From positions 186,001-250,000 of the forward strand of contig NZ_JARBWD010000002.1 of assembly GCF_030140925.1 (NCBI RefSeq): a stretch of DNA of 64,000 nt, in the 5' to 3' direction. This stretch comes from Parerythrobacter aestuarii (lineage in GTDB: Bacteria > Pseudomonadota > Alphaproteobacteria > Sphingomonadales > Sphingomonadaceae). A model generated the notes under the pieces. That model saw only the letters and a list, made by a program, of their open reading frames with translations. It did no database searches and was not told where the DNA came from. Position numbers and translations under genes: made by a program. Below are positions 17,258 through 27,373 of the stretch, piece by piece. Position 1 is the first letter of the stretch. Each line of letters begins with the position of its first letter.

Positions 17258-18215
17258 AGCTGGTCCCGGTCATCTCTTCCGACAAGGCCCACAGCCCCTC
17301 GGCGGTTTGCGGATCGAGAGCATAGCTTCGTACACCACCGGTGGGACTTTCATCGTCCACTTCGGCTACATGGCAATCCTCGCAATAGACTCCACCGTGA
17401 CCCTGCAATTCCGGCGCGGTGGCGGCGAAGCAGGTGGTGGCGGCACCTTGCGGAATAGTCTTCCAGCCCGGTCCATTGTCCGATCCGCTGGTCTCCATCC
17501 GCTTGCGCAAATTGGCAATGTCCTCTTCGCTGAGATGGCGGCCAAGGTTAGTGACGATGCCACCGGGGTGGACTGCTACTGCCGTGATGCCCTTGTGTCC
17601 GAAGCGATTCTGCAGGCCGACGCTGAACAGGATATTGGCGGTCTTGGCCTGGCCGTAGCTGAGCCACTTGTCGTAGTCGCGGGACTTGAAATTGGGATCT
17701 TCGAGGTGGACCTGGTCCATGTGGTGCCCGCGGCTGGAAAGGTTGACAATGCGGGCGTCGTTGCCTCCTTCGGCGGCCTTTTCGACCAGTGGCATCAGTT
17801 CCCGTGTCAGCAGGAAGTGGCCAAGGTGGTTGGTTCCAAACTGCATTTCGAAGCCGTCGGCGGTTTCGGAATAGGGGCAAGCCATTACGCCGGCGTTGTT
17901 GATCAGCAGGTCGATCTTCTCGAACCGGTCGCGGGCTTCAGAACCGCAGGAACGCACGGCATCGAGCGAGCCCAGGTCGCACAGGATCGTCTCGACATGG
18001 GCGTCGTCGACTTCCTCGCGGATTTCCTGTGCTGCACCGTTGGCCTTTTCCATGTCGCGCCCGGCGATGATGACGTGCGCGCCCCTGGCTGCCATGGCCC
18101 GGGCGGTCTCCTTGCCGAGCCCGGAATAGCCGCCTGTCACAAAAGCGGTCTTCCCGCTCAGGTCCTTGTCTGCAAGCACGTCATCGGCGGTGCTGGAAAA
18201 TCCGAAGTCAGCCAT
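17247..18215 (-). CDS. Short-chain dehydrogenase/reductase (retinol-dehydrogenase-like)
   Basis: 322 residues, Rossmann SDR. The cofactor motif TGGYSGLGKETA is near residue 28, NNAG in LLINNAGVM near residue 100, the Ser in VNLSSRGHH and the YGQAKTAN catalytic Tyr/Lys pair near residue 190. The overall resemblance is to the WWOX/retinol dehydrogenase subgroup. I start at MADFGF because it carries a GGGAGAGAG ribosome site; a longer frame start adds only charged residues. Substrate unknown. It converges on bufC. Confidence 0.88.
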   Translation of the reverse strand: MADFGFSSTADDVLADKDLSGKTAFVTGGYSGLGKETARAMAARGAHVIIAGRDMEKANGAAQEIREEVDDAHVETILCDLGSLDAVRSCGSEARDRFEKIDLLINNAGVMACPYSETADGFEMQFGTNHLGHFLLTRELMPLVEKAAEGGNDARIVNLSSRGHHMDQVHLEDPNFKSRDYDKWLSYGQAKTANILFSVGLQNRFGHKGITAVAVHPGGIVTNLGRHLSEEDIANLRKRMETSGSDNGPGWKTIPQGAATTCFAATAPELQGHGGVYCEDCHVAEVDDESPTGGVRSYALDPQTAEGLWALSEEMTGTSFSA

Positions 18216-18238
18216 GTCTCTCTCCCTTGGCCTGCCTC

Positions 18239-18763
18239 TCAATCGAGGCGAAGCTCGTACAAGAATTCATCGTCCCTGTGCTCGCCGACATAGAAATCGA
18301 TATCGGCGACCTTGGCGAACCCGTATCGCTGGTAGAACCGCTGTCCGCCAAGATTTTGGCTCCATACCGACAGCTGGATGGCATCATGGCCGCGCGCGCG
18401 CGCTTCGGCAATGGCCCATTCCATCAGCAACGCACCTATGCCGCGTCCGGTGGCGTCGGGCTGCGTGTATAGCTGGCCCAGGGCGATCGGATTCCTGATA
18501 TCTTCAGTCGGCGAGTCTTCGGCATACCAGCTAGGCGCGCGCAGCTTCACGTAGCCAAGCATCCTCAGGTCATCATGCGCGACCTGGTGGATGCACTCGG
18601 GGCCTTCGACTTCCTCGCGCACGGCGGCATCTGAATAGACCATCTCGAGGAACGCACTCAGGTCCTTGTCGGAATAGAGATGGCCGAATGCAGCGATAAA
18701 ACTCTCGCGTCCCAGCATGGCAAGAGCGGGGACATCGTCCAAAGAAACGGGGCGCAGGATCAT
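18239..18763 (-). CDS. GNAT-family N-acetyltransferase
   Basis: 174 residues. The GNAT acetyl-CoA site is seen in LGQLYTQPDATGRGIGALLMEWA and the following RARGHDAIQLSVWSQNLGGQRFYQRYGF block, which is typical of small-molecule or protein N-acetyltransferases. The substrate cannot be inferred. It lies 23 bp upstream of the SDR gene on the same strand, so the two could be cotranscribed. Confidence 0.86.
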   Translation of the reverse strand: MILRPVSLDDVPALAMLGRESFIAAFGHLYSDKDLSAFLEMVYSDAAVREEVEGPECIHQVAHDDLRMLGYVKLRAPSWYAEDSPTEDIRNPIALGQLYTQPDATGRGIGALLMEWAIAEARARGHDAIQLSVWSQNLGGQRFYQRYGFAKVADIDFYVGEHRDDEFLYELRLD

Positions 18764-18802
18764 GACCCTGCGCCCCTACATCTTGGCTTAAGTGTGGTCA
18801 GC

Positions 18803-19966
18803 CTATTTCTTGCTGTCCCACTCATCCAGCTTCTTCGCTGCCCAGTCGCGACCGCCCAGGCCGAAGGCGAGGGCGAAGGCAACGGCGAGGCCGGCAATGA
18901 TCACCAGCAGCGCGTTGCCCGGCAGCATGCCGCCGATGCCGGTGTATTGCAGGCCCATGATCACGAAAAGCACGATTGTGATCCAGCGGACGATGGTGGC
19001 TGCAGTCGAACCTCCCTCGGCACCGCCCACCAGTCGCGCCAGCAGGTTGGCGATTAGGAAACCTGCCCCGATCACCGCTGCGCCAAAGACAACTCGACCG
19101 CCGAGTCCCAGCACCTCGTTGAGGATGTTGGTCAGTTCCGGGAAGCCGAGCAGGCGGGTGGCGGCGATGCCGATGGTCAGGATGATCGCCACCTGTACAA
19201 TGCGGGCGATCACGGTCGAGGCCTGCGTGCCTTCGGGCAGGATCCCGGCTGCATCGAGCGAACGGTCGACCCCGAGGCCTTCCATCAGCTCGCGCAGGGT
19301 TTCCATCGCGAACTTGCTGATTAGGTAACCAAGACCCATCAGCACGCCTGCACCGATGATACGCGGAATGGCGTCGAAGATCAGCTGCAGCATGTTGCTG
19401 GCCGGCTGCGAGACGCTTTCGAGATTGAGCGCTTCGAGCGCCAAGATCGCTACCGGGATGATGATCAACACATAGACGACCGTACCGATGGTCTTGCTGA
19501 TGGTGCTGTTACCGGTGACGGCATCTACACCGCCCTTGTTGGCCCATTTGTCGAAATCGACCGTTTGCAGTGTCGTGGTGACAATGTCGCGAACGATCCC
19601 GGCCACCATGGCACCAATGAAGAAGATCAGGCCGGCGCCCACGAGGTTGGGCACAAAGTCCATGATGTTGTTGAGCAGTTCGTCAATCGGCCCGGCGACT
19701 GCGCCGAGATGGAAGACGTTGAGGATGGCAATCAGGCCGAACAGCCAGATCAGCAGCGAGACGATCTTGCCGATCGCTTCACCGATCGAATGTCCGGCTG
19801 CGGTATCTTTCTGCAGCAGCGGCACGGCATCGACCAGCTTGGCGAAAGCCCATTTTGCGCCTTTGGCCAGCCCCCAGGTGACGATGAGAATGACCAGCGC
19901 ATAACCGACATCGACGGCCAGCGTGGCTGCCTTGTCCTGGTCAAACCTTTCCAACATGGATTGCAT
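18803..19966 (-). CDS. CmpX-like mechanosensitive-channel-related membrane protein
   Basis: 387 residues with about twelve hydrophobic segments in repeated units of the TM_helix family. Segments such as DFVPNLVGAGLIFFIGAMVAG and DAIPRIIGAGVLMGLG share the I-G-A-G pattern, and VLGLGGRVVFGAAVIGAG is a third copy. The repeats resemble the MscS-related CmpX proteins, but no MscS beta domain is visible, so ion conduction is an inference. A weak EcfG-like element lies upstream (see rejected items). The C-terminus is lysine/aspartate-rich and cytoplasmic. Confidence 0.82.
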   Translation of the reverse strand: MQSMLERFDQDKAATLAVDVGYALVILIVTWGLAKGAKWAFAKLVDAVPLLQKDTAAGHSIGEAIGKIVSLLIWLFGLIAILNVFHLGAVAGPIDELLNNIMDFVPNLVGAGLIFFIGAMVAGIVRDIVTTTLQTVDFDKWANKGGVDAVTGNSTISKTIGTVVYVLIIIPVAILALEALNLESVSQPASNMLQLIFDAIPRIIGAGVLMGLGYLISKFAMETLRELMEGLGVDRSLDAAGILPEGTQASTVIARIVQVAIILTIGIAATRLLGFPELTNILNEVLGLGGRVVFGAAVIGAGFLIANLLARLVGGAEGGSTAATIVRWITIVLFVIMGLQYTGIGGMLPGNALLVIIAGLAVAFALAFGLGGRDWAAKKLDEWDSKK

Positions 19967-20113
19967 TGCAGTTCCCCCTCTCTTGTGTTTCGCTTCTCCG
20001 AGCGAATAGGGCTGGATACCATGGCCTTGCTTGTGTCACCAAGGGCGCAAGACAAGTTTTGCTACGCTGTGTTCCAGCGCGAGCAGACCGATAACGTAGG
20101 GGAATTGGGGACT

Positions 20114-21223
20114 ATGCGAGCGATTTTGGCCTTTGCGGCTGTGATTCTGGTGCTGGTTTCGCCGACCAGTTTGATGGCACAGGACGAAGAAGAATATGAT
20201 CCCTTCGCGCCGCGTTGGTCATTCGCCATCCATGGCGGAGCGGGCACGATCGAGCGCGCCAATATGACACCGGAGCAGGACGCGGCCTATCGCGCCGCGC
20301 TGCAGCAAGCTCTCGATGCCGGGGCGAAAATCCTGGCTGAAGGTGGCAGCGCGATGGATGCGGTGATCGCCGCGATCACGCTGATGGAGGACGATCCCAA
20401 GTTCAATGCAGGCAAGGGCGCGGTGTTTACCTGGGAAGGAGCCAACGAGCTCGATGCAGCGCTGATGGACGGGCGCGACCGCAGCGCCGGCGCGGTGACC
20501 GGGGTCAAGACCGTGAAGAACCCGATCCTGCTGGCCCGCGAAGTCATGAAGGACGGGCGGCACGTTTTCCTGAGCGGCGCGGGGGCGGAGGAATTCGCCA
20601 GCGACAAGGGGCTGGAACTGGTCGATCCGGAATATTTCGCGACAGAGCCGCGTCGCCGTTCGCTGGAGCGGATGAAGGCGCAGCAGCTGTCCGCCATCGA
20701 TGTCGATGTGAAATTTGGCACGGTCGGCGCTGTGGCGCTGGACCTTGAAGGCAACATGGTTGCCGGCACCTCGACCGGTGGGTTGACCGGCAAGCGCTGG
20801 GGTCGGATCGGCGACGTCCCGGTGATCGGGGCGGGTACCTATGCCGACAATCGCGATTGCGCTGTCTCCGCCACCGGGCAGGGCGAGTACTTCATTCGCG
20901 CCGCTGTCGGGCATTCGATCTGTCAGGGGCTGCGGTACAGCTGGCGCAAGATGCTTGACGATGCGCAAGCCTCCGTCCCGCTTGACGAAGATGGTAATCC
21001 GACCTTCATCGTCCATGCCAGCGAGATGTGGCTGGAGGAAAGCGATGTGCAGGCGGTGGCCGATGCAGTGATGGCGGATGTGAAGGACCTGGGCGGCACG
21101 GGCGGCGTGATCGTAGTTTCCCCGTTCGGCCCGGCAGTGTTCAGCTTCAACACGCCCGGCATGTATCGCGGTCGCGCCACCAGCGCGGGCGTTAGCGAAG
21201 TCGGCATTTACGGCGACGAGTAA
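20114..21223 (+). CDS. Secreted isoaspartyl peptidase/L-asparaginase (Ntn hydrolase)
   Basis: 369 residues. A signal peptide (MRAILAFAAVILVLVSPTSLMAQ) is followed by the plant-type asparaginase fold, with FAIHGGAGTI at the N-terminus and the autocatalytic KFGTVGAVALDLEGN block. The proenzyme is expected to cleave before the Thr at about residue 203 to expose the nucleophile. AGTSTGGLTGKRWGR and GAGTYAD are the usual substrate-site blocks. A periplasmic location fits scavenging of isoaspartyl dipeptides. The chosen start is the only one giving a signal peptide. Confidence 0.9.
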   Translation: MRAILAFAAVILVLVSPTSLMAQDEEEYDPFAPRWSFAIHGGAGTIERANMTPEQDAAYRAALQQALDAGAKILAEGGSAMDAVIAAITLMEDDPKFNAGKGAVFTWEGANELDAALMDGRDRSAGAVTGVKTVKNPILLAREVMKDGRHVFLSGAGAEEFASDKGLELVDPEYFATEPRRRSLERMKAQQLSAIDVDVKFGTVGAVALDLEGNMVAGTSTGGLTGKRWGRIGDVPVIGAGTYADNRDCAVSATGQGEYFIRAAVGHSICQGLRYSWRKMLDDAQASVPLDEDGNPTFIVHASEMWLEESDVQAVADAVMADVKDLGGTGGVIVVSPFGPAVFSFNTPGMYRGRATSAGVSEVGIYGDE

Positions 21224-21230
21224 GCGGGAC

Positions 21231-22115
21231 CTACATCCCGAGCTTGACTCCGCGCGCCTCCAGGATCGGGCGCATGTCCCAATAGGCCGGCTTGGTCTTC
21301 AGCAGCGGGATATAGGGGTGCAGGTGGTGCACCACGTGATAGCCCATCCACATCGACAGCGGGTCGCCCAGTTTCGACTTCCAGCTTTTGGTGTCGCGAT
21401 ACTTGCCTTGCGCCATGCCCGGGCTGTGCGGGGCCCAGCTGAGGAAGAAGATGATGTAGGTCATCGCCAGCTGGTAGGGCAGCCACCACAGCAGGAAGGC
21501 TTCGATGGCGAGTCCGTTCCACGCCAGCGCGAACAGGCCGATGAAAAAGCCCAGCTTGTAGAGCGCGGTCAGCTTTATCAGGTCCTCGCGGCCTGCCCGC
21601 TCCAGGCTGGCGCGATAGTCCTGCGCCCGCTTGGCACTGGGCTGGCGCTGCAGGATCGACGCCCACACCGCGCCCCACGCGGTCTCGGCATGGGTGGTGA
21701 TGTCACTGTCGAGTTCTTCATCGTTGGTGTGCCGATGGTGGTCCAGATGGGTCACCCGCAGGGTATTGAACGGCAACACCAGCATCCAGCTGGTCCAGTG
21801 GCCGAGGAATTCGTTGAGCCAGCGCCACCTGGTGCCCTGTCGCCCGATGATGTCATGCTGGGCATCATGGTTGGGGGCATAGGTGAACATCAGCGCCAGC
21901 GTGGAGATCACGAAGCCGGCCCACAGCGGGATGGTGCCGGTTAGTGCGAGTGCCCAGTTGGCAAGCCAGATCGGCGGGATCAGAAGACCCCAGGCAACCG
22001 TCTCCCACGGCACCTTGCCTGAATACTTGCGGGCGATGTCGCGCTCCAGCCGGGTCAGTTCGGCACTGGAAAGTTGCGACAGGTCCGCCGGCAGGACTGG
22101 TATATGCGCGTTCAT
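21231..22115 (-). CDS. Membrane fatty acid desaturase (second of a tandem pair)
   Basis: 294 residues, integral membrane di-iron desaturase/hydroxylase. The three histidine boxes are HDAQHD, HLDHHRHTND and HVVHHLHP, in the expected order, with hydrophobic pairs between. Its ATG overlaps the stop of the upstream desaturase gene by 4 bases, so the two form an operon and may act on related substrates. Whether it desaturates acyl chains or hydroxylates a carotenoid or terpenoid cannot be decided here. Confidence 0.88.
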   Translation of the reverse strand: MNAHIPVLPADLSQLSSAELTRLERDIARKYSGKVPWETVAWGLLIPPIWLANWALALTGTIPLWAGFVISTLALMFTYAPNHDAQHDIIGRQGTRWRWLNEFLGHWTSWMLVLPFNTLRVTHLDHHRHTNDEELDSDITTHAETAWGAVWASILQRQPSAKRAQDYRASLERAGREDLIKLTALYKLGFFIGLFALAWNGLAIEAFLLWWLPYQLAMTYIIFFLSWAPHSPGMAQGKYRDTKSWKSKLGDPLSMWMGYHVVHHLHPYIPLLKTKPAYWDMRPILEARGVKLGM

Positions 22116-23026
22116 GCCGCGACCGGATCGGCCTCGTCAGGGCGCGTGGCGCGGCGGAGCACGTCGGCGAAGCCATGGGCGATGCAGTCATGCTCCTTGT
22201 AATAGCCACGCTCGACCAGCATGCGGTGCAGCGCGGGCAGGCGATAGGGCGGGACGGCCGCGAAGATGTGATGCTCGAGATGGTAGTTCACATTGCACGG
22301 GCTGATGAACAAGCGCTCGACCATATTGGGGATGGTGGTTCCGGTGTTGAGCCGGGCATCGAGTACGTCGCGGTCGGGCACCACGCCATGTTCGGAAATC
22401 TGCCGCAGGCGGTGGATCGCCGGATAGACGAACAGGCGCGCGGCCCAGAACAGCAGGTAGGCCCAGGGCGCACCCAGCGCTGTCAGCGATCCGGCGAGCA
22501 GCAAGTGAAATACCAGCGTCGGCCCATTGCCTTCCCAGGTGAAGCCCTTGAGCTCGCGCATCAGGTCACGGATGCCGGTCTGCCCGGTGAAGTCGCGCAC
22601 GAACTTGCGCTTGAGCGAGCTCTTGGTGACCGGGTAATTCTTGACCATCCACTTGTCGGGATCGTCGGGCGTCCCGGCGTAACGGTGGTGATTTAAGTGG
22701 TAGCGGCGATAGGCCTCAAGCGGGGTATGCGCCGGTCCGCCTATGATCCACTTGCCCATGAAATTGTTGAGCCACGGGGTCGCGAAGAACGCTCCATGCG
22801 CGCAGTCGTGGGTCATGACGCCGAAGGCCTGGATCCGTCCGCCCAGCAGCAGGATCGCCAGCACGATGGTGAGCGGGTTTGGCCACAGCATCGCCAGCGC
22901 GAAGGCAGCGGCGAAAAGCACCAGCTGCCAGCCCAGTGTGGCCCATGCGCGCAGGTCCGATTTCTCGGAGAATGCCGCGATTTCCGCGCGGCTGAGGTAG
23001 TTGTAGATTTCCGGCGCTTGTTTCAT
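22112..23026 (-). CDS. Membrane fatty acid desaturase (first of a tandem pair)
   Basis: 304 residues. The histidine boxes are HDCAHGAFF, HLNHHRYAG and HLEHHIFA with four predicted membrane segments, the layout of acyl-lipid desaturases. It precedes a second desaturase in an overlapping arrangement, and the pair differs enough in sequence not to be a recent duplication. A third desaturase lies at 44535. The ATG has a GGA-type ribosome site (AAGGATGAGCG). Confidence 0.9.
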   Translation of the reverse strand: MKQAPEIYNYLSRAEIAAFSEKSDLRAWATLGWQLVLFAAAFALAMLWPNPLTIVLAILLLGGRIQAFGVMTHDCAHGAFFATPWLNNFMGKWIIGGPAHTPLEAYRRYHLNHHRYAGTPDDPDKWMVKNYPVTKSSLKRKFVRDFTGQTGIRDLMRELKGFTWEGNGPTLVFHLLLAGSLTALGAPWAYLLFWAARLFVYPAIHRLRQISEHGVVPDRDVLDARLNTGTTIPNMVERLFISPCNVNYHLEHHIFAAVPPYRLPALHRMLVERGYYKEHDCIAHGFADVLRRATRPDEADPVAA

Positions 23027-23097
23027 CGCTCATCCTTCCCGTACCGGCCAGCATACGCCAATGCAGCGAAGGCCGCAATTCGGTTGCGCGGTGAGAC

Positions 23098-24015
23098 TTA
23101 CCTCGCGTCGTGCCCGCCATCGTGCTTGTCGAGCTTGCGCTTGCCGAAGCGCATGTCGCCTTCGAGCTTGGCCCGCAGTGCCTGGTAGAAGGATTCGAGG
23201 AATTCGCGCTCGTGACCGGCACCGCCTTCCCAGCCGATCTTGCGCAGGATCGCCTGCTGGACCGCCGCCATCGCTGCATCGTCCCCGCGCCGCAGCACGT
23301 CCTCCAGTGTCTTGAGCTCGTGTTCGCCATAGACCGACAGCTCTGCATCGCCGAAAGTGTAGCGCGAAGCGGTATCGGCCTTGTCTTCGCCGACCGACAT
23401 GGCATCGGCCAGCTTCACTCGCGGAGCTTCAACGACCCACGTTCCGGCGATGAGATCCCCGGCCCGCAATGAGTCGCGGTTGAGGAAAGGGAACAGCATG
23501 AAGATCGCGAACCACGCTGCACCGGCAACCCAGCCTAGCCCGCCTTCGCCGCTGCCGGCCATGTCGAGAAAACTGAGCGGCATGAAGATTTCTATCTGCC
23601 GCAGCAAGTTGCGCGCGACCACCGCTTCGGGTGTGAGCCTTCCGCCATCGCGCGCCGCGACGCGGATCTTCAGCAATCGTTTGCCCAGCGTCGCGCCGCG
23701 CGGCCCCATTTCCATGAAGATGAAGTAGCCGTTCCACAAAACGAACAGCACGATCATGAACACCACGAACAGGAATTCGACGATACCGTCTGTTTCGCTC
23801 TGGTTCTCCAGGTCGCTGAAGCTGACGCCCAGGAACAACAGGCCGAAGAACAGGAACAGCAGGCTGAAGGTGATGATCGCGTAATCGATCACCAGCGCGA
23901 CGAAACGAGAACCGCGCGGCGCCAGCCTGACCGGCAAAGCGATACCTTCAGGCGTGATGAGTTCGCGCAGGCGCTTGTCTTGCCTGGTGGGGAAGGAGGG
24001 CGCGGTGGCGGTCAC
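23098..24015 (-). CDS. RDD-family membrane protein
   Basis: 305 residues. The RDD domain is present (APRGSRFVALVIDYAIITFSLL near residue 32, with the R and D of the name, and MGPRGATLGKRLLKIRV), followed by a soluble C-terminal half with AELSVYGEHELKTLEDVL. It is last in the six-gene DUF4129-to-RDD run and overlaps spoIIM by 4 bases. The function of the cluster is unknown; the RDD protein may transport or scaffold. The start is fixed by the overlap with the upstream stop. Confidence 0.86.
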   Translation of the reverse strand: MTATAPSFPTRQDKRLRELITPEGIALPVRLAPRGSRFVALVIDYAIITFSLLFLFFGLLFLGVSFSDLENQSETDGIVEFLFVVFMIVLFVLWNGYFIFMEMGPRGATLGKRLLKIRVAARDGGRLTPEAVVARNLLRQIEIFMPLSFLDMAGSGEGGLGWVAGAAWFAIFMLFPFLNRDSLRAGDLIAGTWVVEAPRVKLADAMSVGEDKADTASRYTFGDAELSVYGEHELKTLEDVLRRGDDAAMAAVQQAILRKIGWEGGAGHEREFLESFYQALRAKLEGDMRFGKRKLDKHDGGHDAR

Positions 24016-25076
24016 GGTCCAACCCTTCGTATCCGCTCGCGCCCCGCGAGCGTGAAATACACCGCCCAGAAGATCAGCATGAAGACGCCGATGATCGTGC
24101 GTGATTCACTGCCCGCCAGCTGCCGGGGAAAGGCCTCGAGGAGGGCAGCGAATATGAGCATGATCACGACACCGATCATGACAGAGGCGGTGCGCTGCCC
24201 GGCATCGGCTGCAGCTGCCAGAATGCTGCGGTCGCCCGGGAAAGCCATCCGGCGCCCGATGTGCAACCCGGCTGCCCCTGCCAGAAGGATGGCGGTAAAT
24301 TCGGTCGTACCATGTACGGCCAGCCAGGCGAGGAAATCGGGCAGCAGCCCGGCGGAGTGGAACAGCCACATCATTGCCCCGAGCAGCGCCATATTGTGCA
24401 CTAGCAGCAACAGGCTGGGTATCCCGAAGGCGAACCCCGTTGCAAAGACCATGATGGAGACGCTGGCGTTATTGTAGAACAAGTATGCGGCAAAGGCCGA
24501 CAAGCCACCGGACTCGTTCTCGACGGCGAGCGATTGTTGCAGCACTTCGCGGCTGGCACCGGGCACGCGAGTATCGGCCATCCCGGTGGGGACCAGTGCG
24601 TAGTACCAGTCCTGGTTCTGGGCCACGAGCAGCCAGCCGGCAATCGTCCCTGCCACCATCACAGCCAGCGCAATGCATATATCAAGCCAGATATCGCGCA
24701 CCGCGCGCGACCAGCCGCCGGCGAGGAACTGCCGCATCCACGCGATGAAGCCGCGCCGCGGGCCATAGACCTGGTACCACGCGCGCTGGACCAGGCTCTC
24801 GAGATAGGTCAGCGTGGCCTTGTCGAGAGAGGTCTCGCGCGCAACAGCGAGGCTGGAGGCGGCAGTGCGATAGAGGGCGGGCAAGGCGGCGATTTCCTCA
24901 TCGTCGATCCCGCGCAGCCGACCCTTCTCAAGGCGGCTGACGATATCCTCCAGCCGTCGCCATTCCCATTCGCGTTCCAGCCGGAACCGATCCGACCGCA
25001 ACGCGGCTGCCTCGATCCCAGGCGGTGGAGTGATCTCCTTCTTGCCGAACAGGCCGGTGAGGGTTGGTGCCTTCAT
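24012..25076 (-). CDS. Stage II sporulation protein M-like membrane protein
   Basis: 354 residues, about six membrane helices in the SpoIIM-like C-terminal two thirds (YFWAV-like WAVYFTLAGRERIRR at the end) after a charged N-terminal region of about 100 residues (ALPALYRTAASSLAVARE). Homologues are found in non-sporulating bacteria within MoxR/DUF58 clusters, as here. The gene overlaps its neighbours on both sides by 4 bases. A role in envelope remodelling is a guess; the name does not imply sporulation. Confidence 0.85.
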   Translation of the reverse strand: MKAPTLTGLFGKKEITPPPGIEAAALRSDRFRLEREWEWRRLEDIVSRLEKGRLRGIDDEEIAALPALYRTAASSLAVARETSLDKATLTYLESLVQRAWYQVYGPRRGFIAWMRQFLAGGWSRAVRDIWLDICIALAVMVAGTIAGWLLVAQNQDWYYALVPTGMADTRVPGASREVLQQSLAVENESGGLSAFAAYLFYNNASVSIMVFATGFAFGIPSLLLLVHNMALLGAMMWLFHSAGLLPDFLAWLAVHGTTEFTAILLAGAAGLHIGRRMAFPGDRSILAAAADAGQRTASVMIGVVIMLIFAALLEAFPRQLAGSESRTIIGVFMLIFWAVYFTLAGRERIRRVGP

Positions 25077-26401
25077 CCTGCGATCGCCTCGCTGCGACGG
25101 ATGCGAAGATAGCGGTCGATCACGGCAAAGCCGACCTTGTCGTGTGGCGCTTCGATGATGTCGACTCCCATGCGGCGCAATCGCTCGTGCACCAGCTGGC
25201 GTTGCTGCGCGAGGCTTTCAGCAGTGACGGCCCCGGCGATGGCTGCGAGGCTGTCAGGCTCGGTCGATTGCAGCGCTTCCAGCTCGGCATCTTCGAAGGT
25301 CACGAACAAGACGATATGCTTTTCGACCAGGCGAGCGATGCTTTCGATCATCATTTCAGCGCTGGTCGGGTCCGTGAATTCCGAGAACAGCACGATCAGC
25401 GAACGGCGGCGAAGTTGGGCGGAAAGCGTCGCCAGCCCAAGCGTGAAGTTCGGCTCTTCGGCCTGGTAGTCGAGCGTGGCGGCGGCCTCCTGCAGTTTCG
25501 GAAAGGCACGTGCTTCGGCGATGAAAGGGGTGATCACTTCAGGGCGGCGGGCAAAGCCGAACAGCATCGAACGGTCGCCGCCTTTGAGCGCGACATAGGC
25601 GGCGGTCAGCCCTGCGGTTACCGCCCGGTCGATCCGCGGTACCCCTTCCAGCGGTTCGCACATCGCCTTGCCGCAATCGAAAGCGAAGACAATCTGGTTG
25701 TTGCGCTCGCTCTCGTTCTCGCGGGCCAGCAGCTTGGTGTGGCGGGCGCTGGCCTTCCAGTCGATCCGGCGGCGGTCCATTCCGGCGTCGTATTCCGCCA
25801 GTGCTTCGAACTGCGTGCCTTCACCGCGCTGGCGGCGGGCGATCATGCCGATCTCGGAATCGCGCAAGTAGGCTTCGAGCGTCTTGGAGCGGATCGGCGC
25901 CAGGTCTGGCCAGATGCGGACCACGCTGGTCACCGACTGGCTGATCTGGCGCGCACCGAGACCCAGCGGCCCTTGCCAATTGAGCCAGATCCGATCGAAT
26001 TCTCCTGTCCCCCGCCGGTTCGCTGCAACTTCCGTTTCGCCGTGCCAATGCATGCGGTCGGCATCGAGCGTGATATCCAGCCGTCCACCAAGGGCCAGCC
26101 GTGGATCGCATAGCAACGATGCCGCGACACTTCCCGGTGCCCCGCCGGCAATTTCCGCTAGCACGGAGACTGTGAACGGTTCGCCCACCTCGACATCGGC
26201 GGGCGCATGGAACCGCCACTCAACCAGTTTCCCCGCGAGCGCGCCATCGGCCAACACCGCAACGATCAGCGCCGCTCCGGCGATGGGCGCCACCAGCCAC
26301 GCCTGCGGCGCGATCAGCGCGACCAGCAGCGCGACGGGTGCGGCGAGGGCCGCCAGCCACACCGCACGCGCAGTCGGGACAAGGGGGAATGCGATCCGCA
26401 T
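25073..26401 (-). CDS. DUF58 domain protein (partner of MoxR ATPase)
   Basis: 442 residues. Two N-terminal hydrophobic helices (AAPVALLVALIAPQAWLVAPIAG) are followed by the DUF58 domain with RRIDWKASARHTKLLARENESERNNQ, the invariant motif of the family. The C-terminal part resembles a von Willebrand A-like fold. DUF58 proteins appear with MoxR AAA ATPases as presumed chaperone clients. It overlaps the downstream SpoIIM gene by 4 bases; the MoxR gene ends 9 bases upstream. Confidence 0.87.
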   Translation of the reverse strand: MRIAFPLVPTARAVWLAALAAPVALLVALIAPQAWLVAPIAGAALIVAVLADGALAGKLVEWRFHAPADVEVGEPFTVSVLAEIAGGAPGSVAASLLCDPRLALGGRLDITLDADRMHWHGETEVAANRRGTGEFDRIWLNWQGPLGLGARQISQSVTSVVRIWPDLAPIRSKTLEAYLRDSEIGMIARRQRGEGTQFEALAEYDAGMDRRRIDWKASARHTKLLARENESERNNQIVFAFDCGKAMCEPLEGVPRIDRAVTAGLTAAYVALKGGDRSMLFGFARRPEVITPFIAEARAFPKLQEAAATLDYQAEEPNFTLGLATLSAQLRRRSLIVLFSEFTDPTSAEMMIESIARLVEKHIVLFVTFEDAELEALQSTEPDSLAAIAGAVTAESLAQQRQLVHERLRRMGVDIIEAPHDKVGFAVIDRYLRIRRSEAIAG

Positions 26402-26410
26402 CGAACAGCC

Positions 26411-27369
<959 letters not shown>

Positions 27370-27373
<4 letters not shown>

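Noticed and set aside
20071..20075. GGAAC on the minus strand upstream of the CmpX-like gene, with a 17-base spacer and GTC
   Set aside because: The -10 (GTC instead of GTT) is off by one and the element lies about 100 bases upstream; too weak to call an EcfG promoter.
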